Below are positions 47,744 to 59,189 of a stretch of DNA of 64,000 nucleotides, piece by piece. The position numbers and the translations under genes were made by a program. Origin of the DNA: Panopea generosa. Its lineage: Eukaryota > Mollusca > Bivalvia > Adapedonta > Hiatellidae. The DNA is taken from assembly GCA_029582155.1 (NCBI GenBank), contig CM055897.1, positions 10,034,482-10,098,481 on the forward strand, given 5' to 3'. Positions within the stretch are counted from its first letter, which is position 1. The number at the start of each line of letters is the position of its first letter. Below the pieces are notes generated by a model that was not told the DNA's origin, made no database searches, and saw nothing but the letters and a program-made list of their open reading frames with translations.

Positions 47744-48607
47744 ATGGAAAGTATTGCGAAATATATTCGAAAATTTATACAGAAGATGCCAATAAGATTG
47801 TGTTTGACTTTCGCTTTGTTGTACTCTCAATAAGACTGGACGCAATGGTACCAGACGATCAGCTGCGTTTCAATAACAAGTTGATCGGCCAGCCAAAATT
47901 TGGTTTCAAATTTTGGAAAATAAAGACACATGGAAAGAAATTGAACACAATTTTATAAAAATAAGTATGTGCAAAGTCACGGGCCATCCATGCACATGGA
48001 AAGGGAGAAGTTTCATAATACATGTATAAAGTTATTAAATGGACAGCCAAATGAGGCTTTCTTTAGTGATATTTTGGATCATGGCAAAAAGTTACAGAAG
48101 TCAGAAACAGAAATGACTTTGAAGGGTGTCAAAGGTCTGCCAGAGAAATTTGCTTTCTTTGTTCGAGCAGGAAGTCCTTCTAATATTGAGAATGCATTTG
48201 AGGCCGCGAAAATGGGTGAGACGTATGGTTACCGCATTCACAGCAGTGAATATCCAGTTGCAACGGCAGGAAAGGGACATGGTCTCGAGAACAAGGTTGA
48301 CCAACTCTCAGCACAAGTTGAGCAGTTGCTAAGGCAGAAACCAACAAACCGTGAAGAACACGTTATCACATGCTTCTCTTGTAGAGGATCGGGACATTCC
48401 AAACGCTCGTGTAATTGGGCTAGGGGTGAAGCCCAACCAGGACAACAGTTTCAATTATGCGAACAATTCGGACATGTAGCCATGGATTGTTTCAGATATA
48501 ACCGACCAATCCATCAGCAGGGAAACGGGAGAACCCCAGGGGTTACAGGCCGCGTTCCCCGGGGAGGCCAAAGAATACACCGCGGACGAGAAGCATTCCA
48601 TCAGTAA
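47744..48607 (+). pseudogene. G2 gag with CCHC zinc knuckles
   Basis: The ATG at 47744 begins MESIAKYIRKFIQ. A frameshift near 47790 is needed to continue into a DAMVPDDQLRFNNKLIGQ block, and another break occurs before the 212-codon frame at 47969. That frame carries the capsid C-terminal region, a coiled stretch (ENKVDQLSAQVEQLL) and a nucleocapsid knuckle, CFSCRGSGHSKRSC, in full C-x2-C-x4-H-x4-C spacing. A second knuckle (LCEQFGHVAMDC) has lost its first Cys. It ends in a Gly/Arg-rich tail at 48607. Gag forms the particle and packages element RNA; this copy is broken. Confidence 0.8.
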
Positions 48608-48739
48608 GAAAAACATTATATAAAATGTGATACTTTACAAGACAAATCTTCTAGTAATAATTCAGAGGTACATGGCACTAAAGGTACATTTAATTTCTTA
48701 TAATTTGATTGTTTATTTTCTAAAACACAAATCTCTGCA

Positions 48740-49000
48740 TAAGTAGACACTGGTAGTTCGGTGAATTTAATGTCGTACAAACTTTTTTATCATTACCTAA
48801 CCATTGCAAAAGTGCTTTGGCATCAATTGATAACAGTAAAATTATTCTTGAAAATAATCAAACAATTGACATTGATGGTGCAGCCACAGTGGAGTGTTAT
48901 GTAAAAGGTACAAATCATATATTTGATGTTTATGTTCTTTGGGATATTTCACATCCATTGATACTAGGTGTTGAGTTTTTTTTTGTAATTCAACTTTTAT
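48740..49000 (+). pseudogene. G2 aspartic protease
   Basis: VDTGSSVNLM near 48745-48775 is the D-T-G active-site motif. After a frame change the 70-codon frame from 48817 reads ENNQTIDIDGAATVECYVKG, then DISHPLILGVEFF. The H-P-x-I-L-G block is the conserved C-terminal motif of gypsy proteases. It is expected to be a pseudogene because the two motifs are in different frames. Confidence 0.7.
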
Positions 49001-49373
49001 TTCATCAATGTATCAATGTTATTACATAAACGATACAAAACATGACAATGTTTTTTTATACATTCTGGTTATAATAATTCGCATAGTTCAGTTTTAATTG
49101 CATATATATCAACACAGTCTCAATAACAAACAACATCTCCATGTTTTTGCCAGTAAGTGAAAAATCTACTTAAAATGATAATATGATAAAAACAATATTT
49201 TTTTTTTTTGTTGAAAAAAAAAACAGAGGAAAAGAAAGGAAGATTTTGATTTTTTATGACTTATAATGAAAAGAGTGAAAAAAAGAAAAAAATGATTGTC
49301 TCGTCCATGTAAATATCATTAACAATTCCTAACAGCTTTCCCAGTTTTGAATATTATTGTCGTTTATAATATT

Positions 49374-52300
49374 TTAACGGAGATAAAGTCTCCATTTTGC
49401 TTCATGAGTTTCTAATGTGTCATGTTTGAGAGCTATTTCTCGTTCTATCTCGATTCTTCTTTCCATATACTTTTTGAACAATTGTATTTTTGGAACTCTT
49501 TTTGTGATTTGCTTACAAATATGAAATATTTTGCACATATAAGAATAAAGTTTTTTAAATTATTTATACTAGGATTGTTTGTTACAATTCCGAAGGAAAC
49601 TGTGTCTCTGTATATATATATTTATATATATATATATATATTAAAGTTTATATCGTTTAAATATGTCCTTAGCTCAGTCCAGAATGTTTGCACATGAAAG
49701 CATTCCCAGAACAAATGATTAGTTGTTTCTATATAACCATTACAAAATTCACACAAGTTTGAATTTACTATTTTAAATTTCATCAATGACTTATTTGTTG
49801 GGATTATGCGCATCAAGTATTTGTATTGGAAGTTTCTTAATTTTTGATCAATTGTAGATTTGATTGGAATAGTGTATATTTTTTTCCAGTCCAACTGAAT
49901 ATTTTGAAAGTCTGACTCCCATTTTATTTCAGATTTAACTTTAGTTTTTTTGTTCATTTGTCATTTGATACCTTTATAAAAATTGATTTGTTTGTTTGCT
50001 TAAATTAGTTTTTGTAATAGGTTAACATAGTTTGGTATCGATTGGTTCATCTTTTAATCTTTCTTTCCATTCGTTAGGTATGCTTGATACTAATTGGTTA
50101 TATCTGAGAAATTCTGAACTAGATAATCTATATAAAGTTTTAAGCTCGCTGAAATTATAAAATCTTTTTTTTCTAAAATCATATATGTTTTGTATATATT
50201 TGATTCCCTTTTCTGACCAATCAATGTAGCATAACGTATTAAGATTTAAAGTTATATTTGTGTTATTCCATAAAAATTTCTTTATTTATGTTCATTTTCC
50301 TATCAAACTTTTTAATTTTGGTCCATGATATTATGATTTCCTTTAGAAAGTTATCGTTTTTATACATTTTCAAAACATATTTTTCTTGCAAGTTACTTTC
50401 AAAAATGAGTTTACCACCATACTTATTGAGTTTATTTAGATATATGACTTTCCATTGACCGGAATTACTGTTATCAAGTAATCTTTTTATCCAACTTGAT
50501 TTAAGAGAGTTTATGAACATTTCAATATCAATCATTTTTAGACCTCCATTTTCATAGTCTTGAGTTAGTGTTGTCCTTTTTATTTTATCAGGTTTTGAGT
50601 CCCATATAAACTCGTACATCGTGTTTATTATTGTTTTAATTATACTTGGTGGTGGGTTTGGTAAAACTGACAATGGATAAATCAGTTTTGGAAGTGCATA
50701 TGTTTTAATGACAGTAATTTTCCCTAGTAGAGTACGCTTTCTATGTTGCCAACTTTTCAAACAATTTTTAAATTCTTCAAGTTTAGGAACTATATTTAGT
50801 GCAAACATTTCTTTTGTATAAGTGCTAAACACTATTCCAAGCGTTTTCGTTTTTTCAGAATTCCAGATGAATTTTTTATTTTGACAAAAAGTAATATTAG
50901 AGTGTGTCAACCAACCAGCTCTTAATATTGTACATTTTGAAGTATTTAACTTTAGTCCGGAGATACTACTGTAACTATCTAGAACATTGATAAGTGTTTC
51001 AAATGATTTTTTTTAACCATCAGTAAAGAAGGTTGCATCATCAGCAAAAAGAATATTTTTTATTTCACAATTGCCTACGACGACCCCTTTTATATTTTCA
51101 TTCTCTGATATTTCATATGACAGGAGTTCAATACAAATGATAAACAAGTACGGAGATAATGGGCAACCTTGTCGAACACCTCTCTTAACTGGGAATAAAT
51201 CAGTCATATGACCATTATTTGTCACACTATTTTGTACATCATTGTAGAAGAGTCGTACTCAGTTTATGAGCGTTTCTCCAAAATTAAAATGTTTCAATTT
51301 TTTTATACATAAATTCATGGTCAATACTGTCAAAAGCCTTTTCAAAATCTGAAAAAAATATGAGTGCTGGTAATTGATTTTCTTCTATGTGATCTAAAAT
51401 TTTTCTTAATACTCTTATATTTTCTCCAATATATCGCCCTTTTATAAATCCGGTTTGTGTATTATTTATTATTGAGTTTAAAACATTTTTTATTCTATTT
51501 GCTATGGTTTTCGATGCTATTTTATAGTCTACATTTAACAGACTAATCGGACGCCAATTTTCTAACATAATATTATCTTTACCTTGCTTTGGTATTAATG
51601 TTATTAAACTTTGTTTTTGCAAAGCAGTCATGTTTTTAGATTCAAGAGAGTAATTTAAAGAGTTGATAAGAAATTGCTTCATGTCGTTCCAAAAAATCTT
51701 ATAAAATTCTGTTGTTATTCCATCTGTTCCAGGACTTTTCTGATTACTCATTTTTTTAAGAGCAATTGCACATTCATATTCTGTTAACTTTCCTTCACAC
51801 ATTTGGTTTTCAATGTCATTAAGCTTTTTAATTCTGTGGTTAAAAAAAACGTAATTTGCCTCTGTGCACTCCTTTCTTTTATATAGTTTTGCATAAAATT
51901 CTTTCTGTGCATTAAGAATTTCATTTTGGTCTGTGGTTATCTCATCTTTTACTTTTAACCTTGATATAATTTTAGATTCTGACTTTTTTCTTTTCTAGAT
52001 TTGCAAAAAAACTTTGTATTTCGTTCACTATATTCCACAGTGTCTGCCTTTGAACGTATGATCATGCCATTTATTTTATTGTCAATTATTTCATTTAGTT
52101 CATATCTACAGTTTTCTAATTCTGTTTTTAATATTTCAATCGTTATGCTATCAGTTGTTTTTCCTATTTCTGTTTCTAATTTGTTTATTTTGATATTAAT
52201 TTGGCTTTCTTTTTTCTTTTTCCCTTTCTTTTTGGCTGATGAATATCTAATTGTTTCATTTCTTACCGTTCCTTTGATAAGTTCCCATAATGTATTTGGG

Positions 52301-53141
52301 TTTGAATCTTTATTTATGTTAACTGTCTCTGCGATACTTTTTCTGATATTAGTTTGATATTCTTTTTCTAATAGTACACTATTGTTCATTTTAAATATAC
52401 CTGCTCCTTTACTAAGTTTTAAAAAGTCTAAAATTATATTGACTACTGAATGGTTTGATTTTTTCTAACCGGGTTTTATTTTACAATGCTTAATGCAAAT
52501 TGTTATGTTTTGAGAAATTAAGAAATAATCTAACCTGCAGAATATTGGTGGTTTTGTGCTAGAGTGCCAAGTAAATTGTTTTTTAAAAGGATGTTTGATT
52601 CTCCAAATGTCGCTCAAAGTAAAAGTATCAATTATAGAGTTTAGTTTTTGTCTTACATTTTTATTTGTATCGCATCTACCATTTTTTTTGTCCATGTCAA
52701 CGTCTATAATAGTATTGAAATCACCAGCAATAACAAATGTTTTATCCTCATTTTCACCAATATATTTTTCTTATGTGTTCAGTAATGATAAGTCGTCTTT
52801 ATTAGGACCGTATACATTAATAAGAGTCAAACATGTTTTATTTATATCTATATCTAGTACTTGTTAACGACCTACAATTAGCTCGCTGTATTTATTAATT
52901 TTGTACGATAGATTTTTATTTAACAGTATAGCGACTCCTTTGCTATTTGAACTAGTTCCACTGAAAAAGGTTTTGCCTTCCCATTCTCGTTCCCATATTT
53001 GATTTGTATCAGAGGTTGAGTGTGTTTCTTGCAAAAAGCATATTGCGTTGTTTTGATCCTTTAACCAATGAAACATCTGTTCACGTTTAACTTTATTACT
53101 TAATCCTCGGACATTGAATGCACATAGTTTAATATTCATAA
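49374..53141 (-). pseudogene. LINE C ORF2, endonuclease to C-terminus, many frame breaks
   Basis: Ordered pieces from high to low coordinates follow. Endonuclease N-terminus at 53141-52864: LCAFNVRGLSNK, CFLQETHS. Endonuclease C-terminus at 52695-52465: FTWHSSTKPPIFCRLDYFLI. Linker at 52389-51955. Reverse transcriptase at 51802-51284: NQKSPGTDGITTEFYKIFWN, TLIPKQGKD, NWRPISLLNVDYKI, TQTGFIKGRYIGEN, and FFSDFEKAFDSIDHEF with the catalytic Asp. A second reverse transcriptase piece at 51225-51013: RGVRQGCPLSPYLF and the FADDATFF box. Thumb at 50910-50263. C-terminal zinc region at 49957-49642: CEFCNGYIETTNHLFWEC. The frame then meets a (TA)n expansion at 49613-49641 and resumes with VSFGIVTNN to the stop. 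Confidence 0.85.
49613..49641. repeat. (TA)n expansion inside LINE C coding sequence
   Basis: TA repeats interrupt the ORF2 C-terminal region between NDINFN and TVSFG, giving an Ile-Tyr run in one frame. Confidence 0.85.
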
Positions 53142-53889
53142 TACAGTAATATATGTTTATCCATAAACTGGGAAAGTTGTTTAAAAATACACGATACAGT
53201 TTGAGTAAAAAAAGAGGCAAAGAAGGAAGATAAATCTAAGTACACTAGGTACATTTTGAGTACATAAAGGTCTTGTACAGTATAAACTTTAAACTTGACA
53301 TAATGATTTTCACAGATCGACACTGTTAACTTTTGTTTATCATTTATAATCTGTATACTGTTATTACAACCACACACAACAGAATGGTTGTGTATTTTGT
53401 AATATATTTAAGAAAAGTAAGAGAAAAAACACTATGACTGACCTTTTCTTAACAAATTTAACAACCCCCCCCCCCCCACCCAAAAAAATCGACTACAAAG
53501 AGTTTTGCCTATAATACTAGTCATTGGAAAAAAATTCACATTAACTTATAAAATGGTGTTATGATTTAACTACTGCTAGACAGAATGATAAATAATTTGT
53601 TTATGGCGAAATTTCAAAACAAAAATAGTATTACATATCAAATTAAAATACATCGCTTACATCACACACACATTCACGTTAACTAACCCTCGCATGAACG
53701 CGTACACACATACATACACGCACCCACAAACTCACTCACGCACAAATAAAATAATATTATATACTACAATAACAGTTGTTATGCTTTTTCACATTATAAT
53801 GACTTGTAAGCTTTGTGATATCCTAACTAAAAACATTTACCAAAACTTTGACAAAAATGATATACCATATTACATCAATTTAAAAAAAA

Positions 53890-53891
<2 letters not shown>

Positions 53892-53925
<34 letters not shown>
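53892..53925. repeat. (CAA)n microsatellite
   Basis: About 11 CAA repeats after an A-run. Confidence 0.9.
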
Positions 53926-54848
53926 AAAACCCACAAAACAAACCAACACAAACTCAATAATAGTGTCCATAATAAGAATTAATGTTTTGTATTACATTTA
54001 ATTGTGAAATACTAATATAAAGTGTAATCCTGTTGTTAAGTAAGCATTATTAAACCCAATACACTCAACTATTATATCTATGTACAACTTTGAAAACAAG
54101 AAAACATATTAACCAAAGCTACATCAATATTAGTGTGCCCTCAATTATTCGTACAGTTGGTTGAGATGTTCCGTAATTTAAAACAAAAGGCGTAACATTG
54201 GAGCATCTATACTATTGATACACTCTTTAAAGGTATATTTAAACTTAAATTATAAGGGGACAGATCATATAAGCGTTAAGCTTCCTTCTGGATCCTTTCC
54301 ACATGTCTAATATTTGAAATGTTTATATTGAAATGTTTGTACAAACATGTATTATTGTGAATAAAATACTGTTCAAACTATTGATACTTGGTTTATGTAA
54401 AAAAAAAAAAATAATCATCATTTTGTGCCTTATGCTATAGAAAACAATATTTTCATGTTTCTAATTTGTTAAATGATATGACACTTGCGGAATGTTCAAA
54501 TGTTTCAAAATACGGCATTGCACTTTGTAGTTTCGACCAGTTTGTTGACAACACCTGTAGTAATATTCTATTTTTATCACGCACGTGAAATATGTTAGTA
54601 GAACAATATGGAGCATTATATCGGTATAGTTTACTGTTTTATAATCCAAAATTAATAGTTTATATAGACTTTTCCCTTCTTTTAAGATATTTTTAAGGAT
54701 TTTATATACAAAATAATAATTAATAATCCCCTATATAACGAAATAGCGAAAATAATGGAGAACAAATCCTTTGTTTCACATGTAAATGAATATGTGAAAA
54801 AGATTATTATTGTAGAATTGAATATATACCATTTCAGATAACCTACCA

Positions 54849-54899
<51 letters not shown>
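54849..54899. repeat. (CT)n microsatellite
   Basis: About 25 CT dinucleotides. Confidence 0.9.
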
Positions 54900-54904
<5 letters not shown>

Positions 54905-55371
54905 TTATTTATGATAAATATATATTATATTTGATAATATTTCTGTTACTTGTAAATATAAATATATAAACATATTCACAATGAATGCTACATAAGTTGT
55001 ACAGTAATTATTATTTTGTTATCATGTCGTGTGCAAAATCTCCTTAAAGAAGGAAATAAAGAGGCCTACATGAACACTCATATTCATAGCATATATATAA
55101 ATTTCTAATTAATCGGATATGCTATAATTATTTACTTTCATTTCACAAACATTTTATAATCCGTGATAACTGATATGCATGTCTAAATTCTAAGTGTGTC
55201 CATTCGAGTAGTGTTCTTTGTAAATTTAATACCAGTGGTTGTGGCTCATGCTCAGGGTAACAAGTCTATTGTTATGCAACAGTATAACGGTGGCAAATCG
55301 TTAGACCTCGTGCTGCATCACTGTATAGGCTATACACTTCATAAAGTTCATGTATAGTCACCAATAAAAGT

Positions 55372-57210
55372 TAGTATTTGTACAGAATTCAATTTTATGA
55401 TAACACAAACGGTTGGGGAAAAGCTATTGAGTTTTTGAGGTCCAGTTATTTTGTAATTGATTTTGACAAGAGTGATAAAAATGTGAGTAAAGCCACAATT
55501 TACTCAAAACAACGAATTTCTTTGCCTCAAAACTCGGAATCTATTGTCTATGGTAAAGTACCAAAACGTTGCCATGAAGGTTATTTAGGTTTCTCTTCAA
55601 GTACTAGCACACACATTGTCAAGAAAAAAAACTATTTATAGCTAGATCTGTAGCAACAGTTCCTTAAAAGCATATGGTACCAGTTAAAATACTGAACCCG
55701 ACCAATGAAGTGGTAATGATTCACAAAAATAAACCATATCAGGTCGTAGATAATTCTTTTCAGTTCATTCCACACAGTGCTACATCAGCTGATACAGTAC
55801 ATCTGAATGTGTGCAGTCATACTAATGTAAAGTTAGGGGTTAACAAGGGAAATGTCCACAGTGACAAATCTGAAAAAAAGAATTTTTTGTCACACTTTGA
55901 TATGAATTTAGATAACTTGTCAATTCAAGAAATAAATGATTTAGGAGATTGTTTATATGGGAACAGAGACATATTTGTTACTGAGGAGAATTCATAGTAA
56001 ACATCTATAATTAAACACCAGATACATTCAAAACGTGGTGCAAAATCTAAACATCAGAGACCATATAAACTTACCCCGAGAAAAAAGAGGTATTACGTCA
56101 TCAGTTAGATGAACTCTTGAAACAAGGCATCACAACATCTGTCAGTGAAAATGAAGATATTCCTATTTCTAGCCCAATTGTATTGGTTTCAAAGCGCAAT
56201 AAACTTAAACAAGTTATTGAACCTGGGTCACGAGAAGCCAGTTTATCACAGTATCGGATCTGCGTTGATTTCAAATATCTGAATACACAAACTCAAGATT
56301 TCCGTTACAATATCCCAGATGTACAAGAACTTACTGAATCATTTACTCAAAGGACTCCTAACTATATATCCGCCATTGATCTGAGTTCAGGGTTCTTTCA
56401 AATACAAATATCCCCAGAGTCTGCTAAATATACTGCATTTAATACATGTTATGTCACGTATAAATTTAAACAATTACCACAGGGTCTTAAAATAAGTCCG
56501 AACAGCTTTCAGCTTTTGATTGGGATTGTCCTTTAAATCTACTTTATGCTATTTAGATGATGTTGTTATCATATCAGAATCGTTTGAACAGCACATGTCT
56601 GATCTTCAAGAAGTATTTGACCGCTATAAAGTTGCAGGTTTAAAATTGTCACCAGAAAAGTGCAAGTTTGCACAGAGAAAATGTATTTTCTTAGAACATA
56701 AGATCCAAAAATGGAATCAGACCACCTACGGACAGACTGAATGCAATATCAGATTTCCCTATTCCCACAAACACAAACTCTTTGAAAAGATTTTTAAGTA
56801 TGATGAATTGGTTCAAGAAATGTTTTAAAATTTTTAGTGCAGTGGCCAATTGCTTGTACAAATTACTTCATAAGGATGTGAAATTTGTTTGGCAAAATGA
56901 ACACCTAATTGCATTTGACCAGTTACGAAACAGTTTGTTAAAGTCTGAGGCACTGGCATTTCCTCAGTACAATTTACCATTTATTTTGTCTGTGGATACT
57001 TCCAGCCAAGGTATTGGATATATGTTACAGCAAAAACAGCCAACCAGTTCTGGCGAGGAATTGTCTATCAGAGATGTGAAATTTGGTTCAAAGTTATTAT
57101 CTAAATGGCAACAATCTTATGGACCAACAAAGTTGGAACTTTTAGGTATGGTCTCTAGTTAAATTGACTGTGCTTCTTATTTAAGGGGCAGACATTTCAT
57201 TGTTGAGTGT
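55372..57210 (+). pseudogene. G2 pol: reverse transcriptase and RNase H, first part
   Basis: The pol N-terminal region reads ISLPQNSESIVYGKVPK near 55525 and NEVVMIHKNKPYQVV near 55707. The reverse transcriptase shows SPIVLVSKRN, ICVDFKYLNTQTQDF, then YISAIDLSSGFFQIQIS with the catalytic Asp, LPQGLKISPNSFQ, and after a frameshift at about 56525 CYLDDVVIIS, the YLDD box. GLKLSPEKCKF marks the thumb. After another break near 56790-56830 the RNase H begins: PFILSVDTSSQGIGYML with a catalytic Asp, and GPTKLELLGMV with the catalytic Glu position. It reads to HFIVECAHQA, where the SINE interrupts. At least five frame breaks were seen. Family: Ty3/gypsy. Confidence 0.85.
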
Positions 57211-57211
57211 G

Positions 57212-57226
57212 CTCATCAGGCATTAA
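57212..57226. repeat. SINE target-site duplication, left copy
   Basis: CTCATCAGGCATTAA, identical to 57489-57503. Confidence 0.95.
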
Positions 57227-57488
57227 TTTTTTTTTTTTTTTTTTTTTTTTGAATGGGGTTTAACGCCATTTTCAACACATTTCAGGTTATATATGGCATA
57301 TCCAGTTTTACTGGTGGGGGAAGACCTCAGACTGAGTCAGACTGAGTAGAACCACCGTCCTTCCGCAAGTAACTGGAAACTTTCTCACATAAAGTTTTTG
57401 GAACGAGCGGGACTCGAACCTACGACCATAGCGGTGAGAGGTAAGTGATCTTGAGACGGCGCCTTATACCACTCGGCCACGGAGGACC
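57227..57488 (-). mobile_element. tRNA-derived SINE inside G2 RNase H
   Basis: On the - strand the element starts with a class-II-tRNA-like head. The A box TGGCCGAGTGG is the complement of 57469-57479 and the B box GGTTCGAGTCC is the complement of 57410-57420. Between them is a long variable-arm-like stretch, as in tRNA-Leu/Ser. A body follows with the TTGAAAATGGCGTTAAACCC block, then a 24-nt poly-A (complement of 57227-57250). A perfect 15-bp target duplication flanks it, so the insertion is recent relative to G2. SINEs are transcribed by RNA polymerase III and moved by a LINE. The partner LINE is not identified here. Confidence 0.95.
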
Positions 57489-57503
57489 CTCATCAGGCAT
57501 TAA
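57489..57503. repeat. SINE target-site duplication, right copy
   Basis: CTCATCAGGCATTAA, identical to 57212-57226. Confidence 0.95.
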
Positions 57504-58200
57504 AACCGCTATTTCAAAAAAGTCTGAAAGGCGCTATATATGAGCGAGGTTTGCAAGAATTTAATTTTGAAATTCAGTACAAACCTGAAAAGCAAATGGT
57601 AGATGCTGATGCATTATCCAGGGGTCGACCTGACCTCCAGAATCAAGTCAAGATGAAAATGACCTCTATTTCCCATATGTAACTGAGCAAACTGGTAAAA
57701 TAACTCTACCAAATGGTTATACACTCCGAGAGATAATGAGTACTGAAAAGGTCAACAGGGTCAACAATGTTTCTTTTTATCCACCAGCAGACTGTGTTAT
57801 GAAACATGAGCCTCTTATTGACTATGATGCTGATACAGAGGTATCTCACATTCCTAAGTCACGGAATCTAAAAATAGACACAGACATTCCGAAAAACAAA
57901 GACTGGCCACAGAGGGTGGACTAGGGTCTGAAGATAGCCCCTTACAATCACTTTCAACAAGCAATGATTGTTCCGCGATGACGGATAGTGATAATAGTTT
58001 GACCGAGAAAAGCAAATAGAACTATTTTCAAAGTTCAAATTTAGCTCAGAGATAATAGGTCAACAACAAGTAAATGACCCAGACTTATATCACTTGATTA
58101 ATTACTGAAATGCAAACCAGTTGCCCAAAATCAAAAGAAGACGGGTTTTGCTTGAATCAAGTGATTATATTTTATTTGACACGTTGTTGTTTCGAGGTAT
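57504..58200 (+). pseudogene. G2 pol: end of RNase H and truncated integrase N-terminus
   Basis: After the SINE, RNase H continues with KPLFQKSLKGAIYERGLQEF, FEIQYKPEKQMVDADALSRG. A linker of about 150 codons follows, with frame breaks. Then comes an integrase N-terminal stretch (QQQVNDPDLYHLI in one frame, VLLESSDYILFDTLLFRG in another). This joins directly to the interior of the 3' LTR at about 58200. The zinc-binding domain, the catalytic core and the polypurine tract are gone. Confidence 0.75.
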
Positions 58201-58432
58201 TGTTATCTTTGTATAAAATTAATGTGTTTGGGAGTCAGTTGTTCAGCTTGGGACAGTGTCCAAGGAGGGAAAGCGTTGACAGCATGCTGTGATAAGAAAT
58301 GACGAATTGCTATTGTTTATACATGGAATGCTGGGAGTATGTTTGTGAGTCGGAGTACCAAGTTAGTTATAAAATTGATTTCGACCGAACAAGATCTGAA
58401 CTTATTTTGATTTATATTACCAAAATATAACA
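58201..58432 (+). repeat. G2 3' LTR, partial
   Basis: 58201-58397 matches 47434-47630. The end (CTTATTTTGATTTATATTAC..ATATAACA) aligns with the last bases of the 5' LTR after a gap of about 55 bp. The first 100 bp of the LTR are missing at the fusion with integrase. Confidence 0.75.
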
Positions 58433-58436
58433 CCGT

Positions 58437-58538
58437 GTTATCCAAATCGCTGTGGTACATATCGTGCATGTTAGGTCAACGGCGTCGATAACACGTGCCC
58501 ATGTCTCCCTGGTTACACAGGTGTCAACTGCGTGTCTC
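58437..58538 (+). pseudogene. EGF-like exon, 3' fragment, with in-frame TAG
   Basis: It continues the frame of 47321-47332: CYPNRCGTYRAC, then TAG, then VNGVDNTCPCLPGYTGVNC, VS to the donor C|GTAAGT at 58539. All six EGF cysteines are present. The stop replaces a non-Cys codon between the third and fourth cysteines. The intron beyond resembles that after the exon at 13003. Confidence 0.75.
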
Positions 58539-59100
58539 GTAAGTGATTATGTGGAATTTCCGGATACAATTATTCGTTCCTGTTATCAAAATACACTATA
58601 CGACATGAATCATAACTTACCTGTAACTGGATGCAATGTGAATAAACACATAGCACGACTGATTTACAACGAAGTTGATAATATATGTTTATATAAAAAT
58701 ATGGTGTATTTTATCAGCTGTATTAAACGGCGATCAGCACGCCTATACGTTGACGTTATTGTTGTCCGCTAAGTTGATAACTAGTACCCAACATACACAT
58801 CTACTGACGTGGGTAAATAAATGTGATGGTTTTATTATTAAAGCAAAATTTGATAGATGTCATGCTGTACGTGAGTAGCTGTGAAGGTCCAATCATCGAG
58901 TTGTATACTGTATATCGTGGATGAATAATGGTGATAAATGAGTATTCCATCTATAAGCAAACGTTATTGCATGTGTGGTTAGTGGTGATGACTATATGAC
59001 GTTAAAGAAATATAGTGACGTCTTAACCATCTGCGTTTACAGGAGACGATATGACGTTGATGGATAAGATGAAAGTTTAAACATTAAGCTATACCGTACA
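58539..59100 (+). repeat. Duplicated intron downstream of the split EGF exon
   Basis: Blocks GACGTGGGTAAATAAATGTG, TCGTGGATGAATAATGGTGA and others align with 13235-13400. The latter block also resembles the 55-bp satellite unit. Confidence 0.6.
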
Positions 59101-59189
59101 CAGGTAAAATGCCACGTTGGACAATACATATGTTAAACGATGTTAAACGTATGTTTTACATGCGTTTTGATTAACATACGTTTCAAAAT

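Larger units (their letters stand above)
49195..53141 (-). mobile_element. LINE C: L1/Tx1-like LINE related to LINE A, nested in G2
   Basis: It is on the - strand. The coding remains run from the ATG at 53141-53139 down to a stop at 49376-49374. A poly-T at about 49201-49213 fits its poly-A tail. Peptide blocks match LINE A throughout. The 5' limit is unknown and no ORF1 was found. No target duplication was found. Confidence 0.75.
53142..55371. other. Unresolved sequence between LINE C and the G2 pol region
   Basis: About 2.2 kb without coding content. It holds a C-run at 53465-53477, (CAA)n at about 53892-53925 and (CT)n at about 54849-54899. It may be the LINE C 5' UTR/spacer, comparable in length to the LINE A spacer, plus another insertion. 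The join to G2 lies near 55372. Confidence 0.45.
47333..58432 (+). mobile_element. G2: Ty3/gypsy retrotransposon inserted in an EGF exon, with nested LINE and SINE
   Basis: The element starts TG at 47333 and ends CA at 58432, flanked by the duplication CCGT (47329-47332 and 58433-58436). Order: 5' LTR, primer-binding site, gag with zinc knuckles, protease, then an interruption of about 6.2 kb that includes LINE C. Pol N-terminus, reverse transcriptase and RNase H (split by a SINE), the start of integrase, and a partial 3' LTR follow. Most of integrase is deleted. Frame breaks occur in every domain. The order of events is EGF exon, then G2, then LINE C and the SINE. Confidence 0.85.

Noticed and set aside
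52001-52357. 118-codon + strand frame with membrane-like composition
   Set aside because: Antisense of the LINE C linker.
57400-57488. tRNA-Leu/Ser-like gene
   Set aside because: It has A and B boxes but is the head of a SINE with body, poly-A and target duplication, so it is not scored as a functional tRNA.
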